32,466 bases of DNA from Bondarzewia mesenterica (lineage: Eukaryota; Basidiomycota; Agaricomycetes; Russulales; Bondarzewiaceae), in assembly GCA_004802705.1 (NCBI GenBank), contig SGPL01000378.1:1-32466 (forward strand). The letters run 5' to 3'. Below, piece after piece: positions 29,886-32,466 of the stretch. The translations under genes and the position numbers were made by a program. The notes under the pieces were generated by a model that made no database searches, had not been told where the DNA came from, and saw only the letters and a list, made by a program, of their open reading frames with translations. The first letter of the stretch is position 1. Each line of letters starts with the position of its first letter.

Positions 29886-31107
29886 ATGCCCATCAACCAG
29901 CCCTCCAACCAGATCAAGTGCGCTTTACATTGTGTCGTTCTCCATCAACTGATCATAGAAGCTCTTCCACAGACTAACGAATGTGTCCATTGTCCGGCTC
30001 AAGAAGGGCGGGAAGCGGTTCGAGGTGGGTGAGTACACTACCCGACTATCTACGGTGCTTTAATCTGGATACTCTTCTCGTAGATCGCGTGTTACAAGAA
30101 CAAAGTACAGGAATGGAGGAATGGAGTGTACGTTCGCCATTTCGTAGGATTCTGATCAGACATCATCTTTACCCTCTCCGCTCGACGTTCAGTGAGAGCG
30201 ATATAGACGACGTCCTACAAATTAGCAACGTCTTTGTCAACGTCTCCAAGGGGGAGGTCGCAAAGTCTGGCGACCTCAAAAAAGCATTCGGATCAGACGA
30301 CATCAACAAGGTTGTCAAAGAGGTAATCCACCCATCTCTCCGCGATGCATGCCCATCCATCCATACCCCTTCTCACCGCGTCCCATCCCTCCCCCCGCCG
30401 CATACCAGATCCTCACCAAGGGTGACCTCCAAGTCGGCGAGAAAGAGCGCGAACACGATTTATCCTCCCTCCGACGCGAAATCGCCACCCTCGTGGCCGA
30501 GAAATGCGTCGACCCGACGACGCAGACGCCCTACTCCGTCAGCATCATCGACAAAGCCATGACCGAAGCCGGGTACAGCGTCCGCGCCAACAAGAACGCC
30601 AAAAGCCAAGTACGTCCCCTTTCAAAAACCCCCACATTTTTTTCTTTTTCAATCCCATGTTTTTCTCTCTTTTGGCATGGAACATTCGCAAAGTTCGAGG
30701 AGGGGGCTGACGAGACCAACTCACATCATTTCGCAGGTATCCGAATGCATCAAAATCCTCCAATCAGACTCGACGCTCCCCATTCAGCGCGCCCGCATGC
30801 GCATCCGCGTGAGCCTCCCCACGACAGACAGCACCCGTCTTCGAGCTAAAATCCTCGAGAATGTGGAAACCGTCGAACGCGAAGACCCAACCGACGAAGA
30901 ATGGTCCGGCGTACGTCTCCTCTCTCCCCCCTCCCCTCCCCCAATTTTCTTTCTTAAAATAATGTTCTCGTGCGCTCTCAGGTCCTGCTCATCGACCCCG
31001 CCAACTTCCGCGTCATCTCGGACCTCCTCAACAAGGAATGCAAGGGCCGCGGACGCATCGAAACGATCACCTTCACGGCGACGGCGACGTCGGGCAGTCA
31101 AACCTGA
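29886..31107 (+). CDS. SDO1: Ribosome maturation factor SBDS/Sdo1
   Basis: With the GTPase EFL1, SBDS releases eIF6/Tif6 from pre-60S subunits in the cytoplasm. Exons: 29886-29917, 29973-30024, 30084-30127, 30193-30322, 30409-30609, 30737-30910, 30982-31107, totalling 252 residues, the usual eukaryotic length. The N-terminal FYSH domain shows LTNVSIVRLKKGGKRFE, IACYKNKVQEWRNGVESDID, VFVNVSKGEVAKSGDL and KKAFGSDD. The central domain follows (LTKGDLQVGEKERE, EKCVDPTTQTPYSVSIIDKA). The C-terminal ferredoxin-like domain has LPIQRARMRIRVSLP and RVISDLLNKECKGRGRIE. The acceptor at 30192, not the later TATAG, was chosen because it keeps the conserved ESDIDDVLQ. All phases agree. The T-rich 127-bp intron 30610-30736 is the longest in the gene. 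Confidence 0.97.
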
Positions 31108-32199
31108 GAACTCTCGAGCCCGTTCACCCGAGCCCACCTCTTAGGGATACCGCGCTCTCCGTTGCTCGTCGAGCCATCGGCCTGATACATCACATCGAAT
31201 TAGAATGTCCCCCTCGCAGATCCTCAACATCTGTCTTTCAGAGCGAGGGGTCTCGAGCATTGTATTTGGTAGTCCCTCATCATATGTGAACCTTCTTTGC
31301 TCTCGGTCATCCGATGAACCTACTTCGCGATCATCGCACATGAGAGCCTCTCTCAAACGACGATGTGAGAGTGACCACTCTAATTTTCCCAATTTACCGA
31401 CACACCTCTCAAGATTTTGTTGAAAAGTTGATCCCCCAAAACTGCCACGTTCTCAACATCCTCTCTCGCGCATTGCCAAGAGCGGCACGCACGCACGCAC
31501 GCACTTTACTAGCAAAACTCTCCCGTCCCGCGTACCGAGCGAACCAAGAAAAGAAAAGAAGAAAAAAAAGGTTGGACAGCATGCTCCAAGAAGAAAAGAA
31601 CGAAATGAATAAACAGTTCGAACCGCAAGCGAGATGCAACAAGGCATGGGTGTATTATACGAGCAAGCGAAAACAAAGAGGGAGAGAATGTCGCGCTGGA
31701 TGCCCGAGTCGGTGGTCGTTGTTGGTATTTGTAGAAACGAAATTCGAGACGATTGTATGAGATGGATGGGATGGGATAGGATATGGCGATGCATGCATGG
31801 TAGGTAAAGGTAATGTAAGCTCGGTCCGTCCGGGAGGTGGGGAGAGGTCAATAAAGTAGTGAGAAAGTGAGTGAGGAACAGAGGGGGGGAGGAAATTGAT
31901 CTCGAAGATGGGTTTCTGATTGAAAAGCGGTGAGAATGAGGGTGACGCGGTCGGCATAATGAGGAACGAGGAGGAAGAAGGTCAAAGGAGACGAGACGAG
32001 AGACGTCCGTCGTCTGCCACACGAAAAAAAGAAAAGAAAAGAAAAAAAGTCTAACAAAGTTCTAATAATCGAGCAACCCACGCCGAGAGAAAGAAGCACA
32101 ATCCACAAGACAGAAGAAGAAAAAAGTGCGCGAGGAGATGTCAAAAAAGGAAAAGGAGACAAAGAAAAGAAGAGATGCACGCCCCACGCGATCGAAGCC
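31108..32199. other. Intergenic region after SBDS, purine-rich
   Basis: About 1.1 kb without a supportable gene. The first part is the SBDS 3' UTR. From 31540 the plus strand becomes A/G-rich, with GAAAA-type runs near 31545-31570 and 32022-32048. That corresponds to a pyrimidine-rich minus strand, consistent with the 3' UTR of a minus-strand gene ending at 32200. Short GGGAT-type repeats occur near 31762-31782. Confidence 0.5.
31485..31504. repeat. (GCAC)5 microsatellite
   Basis: Five perfect tandem copies of GCAC in non-coding sequence downstream of SBDS. It is a simple repeat with no further structure visible. Confidence 0.9.
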
Positions 32200-32466
32200 C
32201 TACCGCGCGGCCATCACGCCCTCGCTCTTCAAGCGCGGACCCAGCCCAGCGCTCGTCCCGCTCCCACTCGCCACACCGTCCTCGTCGCTGCTCCTCTGAC
32301 GTCGCTTCAGGCTCGGCCGCTTCGACAACCTCACCTCCCCCCTCCGATCCTCCTTGAGCAGCTCCGTCGGGCTCGCCCCGCGCTTGCCCTTGCTCGGGGG
32401 ACACCATCGCCGCCGACGACGGCGTCCCACCCAACCCCCAACACGAGCTCCAAAGATGACGACCCC
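32200..32466 (-). CDS. Possible C-terminal end of an unknown gene (truncated by window edge)
   Basis: The frame is open from the window edge to a stop at 32200-32202 (89 codons). The part after about 32410 reads SKGKRGASPTELLKEDRRGE and later KRPSLKRRQRSSDEDG, a charged Lys/Arg/Ser-rich tail with possible kinase sites (RxxS) and a nuclear-localisation-like basic cluster. It has a more natural composition than the other two frames, but GC content is high, all three frames are long, and no domain is visible. The upstream arginine run suggests that an intron boundary may lie near 32405. Function unknown. Confidence 0.33.
   Translation of the reverse strand, partial: GVVIFGARVGGWVGRRRRRRWCPPSKGKRGASPTELLKEDRRGEVRLSKRPSLKRRQRSSDEDGVASGSGTSAGLGPRLKSEGVMAAR

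Noticed and set aside
32141..32434. Alternative minus-strand frame (97 codons, Gly/Glu/Ala-rich)
   Set aside because: It overlaps the Lys/Arg/Ser frame and has a low-complexity composition typical of GC-rich shadow frames; I cannot exclude that part of it is an upstream exon.
1..32466. tRNA, rRNA, snRNA, CRISPR arrays, LTR retrotransposons, biosynthetic or defence clusters
   Set aside because: I looked for tRNA B-box-like GGTTCGAATCC, long terminal repeats, repeated spacers and clustered tailoring enzymes and saw none. The gene set is ordinary eukaryotic housekeeping, so no new multi-gene system is claimed.

Overview
This is nuclear DNA from a filamentous basidiomycete, most likely an agaricomycete. 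The evidence is dense short introns (mostly 48-65 bp, GT-AG, with CTRAY-like branch sites), fungal-only protein forms (Ssn6, an AP-1-like bZIP factor with cysteine-rich domains, ERF4) and GC-rich coding sequence. Nothing prokaryotic or viral is present. Scattered N calls and single-base disruptions in two otherwise conserved genes suggest a draft assembly.

Layout. 1-3801 (+): the 3' part of the Ssn6/Cyc8 corepressor gene. 3802-6216: mostly non-coding, with a poorly preserved unknown gene or pseudogene around 4830-5884. 6217-7650 (+): ERF4-type subunit of the Ras palmitoyltransferase. 7651-9463: about 1.8 kb with no convincing gene, ending in the YAP1 promoter. 9464-11483 (+): YAP1/PAP1-like oxidative-stress bZIP factor. 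12294-13804 (-): GET3. 14007-16229 (+): SRP68. 16278-16349: N-rich stretch. 16390-17880 (-): decayed major-facilitator transporter gene. 18723-21952 (-): KU80. 22162-27247 (+): SNF2/STH1-class chromatin remodeller. 27676-29661 (-): RVS167-like BAR-SH3 protein. 29886-31107 (+): SBDS/SDO1 ribosome maturation factor. 32200-32466 (-): possible C-terminal end of another gene.

The window is a set of housekeeping genes, not a cluster for one pathway. Three head-to-head pairs (GET3/SRP68, KU80/SNF2, RVS167/SBDS) each have only 202-224 bp between start codons. Two pairs make functional sense: GET3 and SRP68 both target proteins to the ER, and KU80 and an RSC/SWI-SNF ATPase both act at DNA double-strand breaks.

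Exon models were built by hand from splice signals and reading-frame continuity. ERF4, YAP1, GET3, SNF2, RVS167 and SBDS each close to an exact multiple of three. SRP68 and KU80 are each exactly one base too long, and in both the break maps to a run of seven A. I found no clear previously undescribed system. The most interesting points are the 18-bp GET3 exon that encodes the P-loop and is flanked by a GC-AG intron, other micro-exons, the shared promoters, and the two A7 frameshifts.
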